Assembly (NCBI GenBank): GCA_029211065.1
Contig: JARGFK010000036.1
Span: 1-40,204, forward strand
Source of the DNA: Desulfobacterales bacterium
Lineage (GTDB): Bacteria > Desulfobacterota > Desulfobacteria > Desulfobacterales > JARGFK01
Direction of reading: 5' to 3'
Length of the DNA stretch: 40,204 nucleotides
Shown: in pieces, positions 39,740 to 40,204 of the stretch
How the letters are laid out: each line of letters opens with the position of its first letter
Position numbering within the stretch: the first letter of the stretch is position 1
Made by a program: the position numbers and the translations under genes
Notes under the pieces: model-generated
What the model was told of the DNA's origin: nothing
The model's input: only the letters and a program-made list of their open reading frames with translations
The model's database searches: none

Positions 39740-40204
39740 TTAAGCGATTGGCTTATAGCAAATATAAAATTTCCTGGATGATACCCGGTGATTTCGGGGG
39801 TAATGGCGTCCAGGTCTTATCGGTTCGATAGTTTTTACAAGCAGCTCAAATAATGCTTCGATGATGAGCTTGATCTTTCTTTTGGATCTTTGAAAAAACA
39901 GAGGCATCAGATTCTTGGTTTTGGCCAAGGCTTGTGTGAAGTTCACCCGGTAGTTGTATTTTCGATCTGCGCGAGTATCGGCAGCCAGCATATCGTTAAC
40001 CGGCAATGCGAAAATCGACGCAATATTTTTCGTCAACACCTTGGCGTGAAAGTCCTGATAGACAGACAGGGCTGATTTTCCGGAGAAATTTTCCATTTCG
40101 ATCCGGCACTTGATAGCTTTGTAATCCTCTTCGGTGGGCCAACGAAGGTGATACAGATCGGAGAATACGGCGTAAGGATACTGCCGGGTATCGGTCAGCG
40201 ATGT
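39740..40204 (-). mobile_element. IS4-type transposase, C-terminal part running off the window edge
   Basis: The frame continues to the right edge and ends at TAA 39740. It contains PYAVFSDLYHLRWPTEEDYK and YQDFHAKVLTKNIASIFALP, the C-terminal half of an IS4-family DDE transposase with the catalytic Glu in the PTEEDYK region, and a natural-looking C-terminus (YKPIA). Its 5' part and one IS end are outside the window. It is of another IS4 subgroup than the truncated copy immediately to its left; the IS terminus and any target duplication must lie close to 39720-39740 but are not clear. In-frame coding before 40096 shows that the real start lies beyond the window. Confidence 0.82.

Overview
The window looks like chromosome of an anaerobic, probably sulfate-reducing member of the Desulfobacterota (Desulfobacterales-like). 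The main reason is a complete glutaryl-CoA / glutaconyl-CoA module of the kind known from Desulfococcus multivorans: a non-decarboxylating-type glutaryl-CoA dehydrogenase, a biotin-dependent Na+-pump glutaconyl-CoA decarboxylase and a glutaconate-type CoA-transferase. A ferredoxin-dependent 2-oxoacid oxidoreductase and an oxygen-sensitive 4-hydroxybutyryl-CoA dehydratase homologue also fit a strict anaerobe. This taxonomic call is inference from gene content and remembered family similarity; no search was run. I see no tRNA, rRNA or CRISPR array.

Layout. (1) 1-2640: an accessory, repeat-rich end. It holds a truncated secreted ORF, a REP-type palindrome, a 145-bp MITE-like element with a TTAG duplication, a CI-type S24 repressor and three very small genes downstream of it, and a 17-bp inverted repeat enclosing 150 bp. 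(2) 2644-10649: the glutaryl-CoA module. Leftward run gcdD-gcdB-gcdC-gcdA, a carboxymuconolactone-decarboxylase-like gene, the acyl-CoA dehydrogenase and an IclR regulator; divergent from iclR is gctAB. Near-identical palindromes lie on both sides of the iclR/gctA gap and a related one precedes gcdD, so one IclR regulon is likely. (3) 10683-19367: small-acid metabolism: a D-amino-acid aminotransferase, two HpaI-family aldolases around a 2-hydroxyacid dehydrogenase, a GlcD-type flavoprotein, a LarA-like protein, an NHL propeller protein and a 3-hydroxyisobutyrate-dehydrogenase-like protein. (4) 19683-24347: a six-gene rightward operon: korDABC, an AbfD homologue and a VOC/glyoxalase protein. 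(5) 24399-31190: a leftward envelope operon tolC-like, ftsE, ftsX, envC, ctpA, yibQ-like. (6) 31238-36293: a candidate small RNA, queD, dnaJ, an SH3/coiled-coil membrane protein, DUF1178, an ECHDC3-like crotonase and a DUF1786 protein. (7) 36308-40204: a TMTC-like TPR membrane protein, a TIM-barrel isomerase-like protein and two adjoining IS4-type transposase pieces at the window edge.

How they work together. Glutarate or glutaconate is activated by GctAB, glutaryl-CoA is oxidised to glutaconyl-CoA, and GcdABCD decarboxylates that to crotonyl-CoA while exporting Na+. An AbfD-type reaction in the kor operon would also give crotonyl-CoA if the substrate were 4-hydroxybutyryl-CoA. However, the AbfD homologue keeps all four cluster ligands yet appears to lack two active-site residues (positions of Tyr296 and Glu455), so its substrate or reaction may differ. 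I consider this kor-abfD-VOC operon the best candidate for an undescribed pathway.

Other points of interest are the micro-gene operon behind the CI-type repressor, an inverted duplication of the iclR start region, a crotonase and an aldolase paralogue with degraded active sites, and the small RNA at about 31273-31363.
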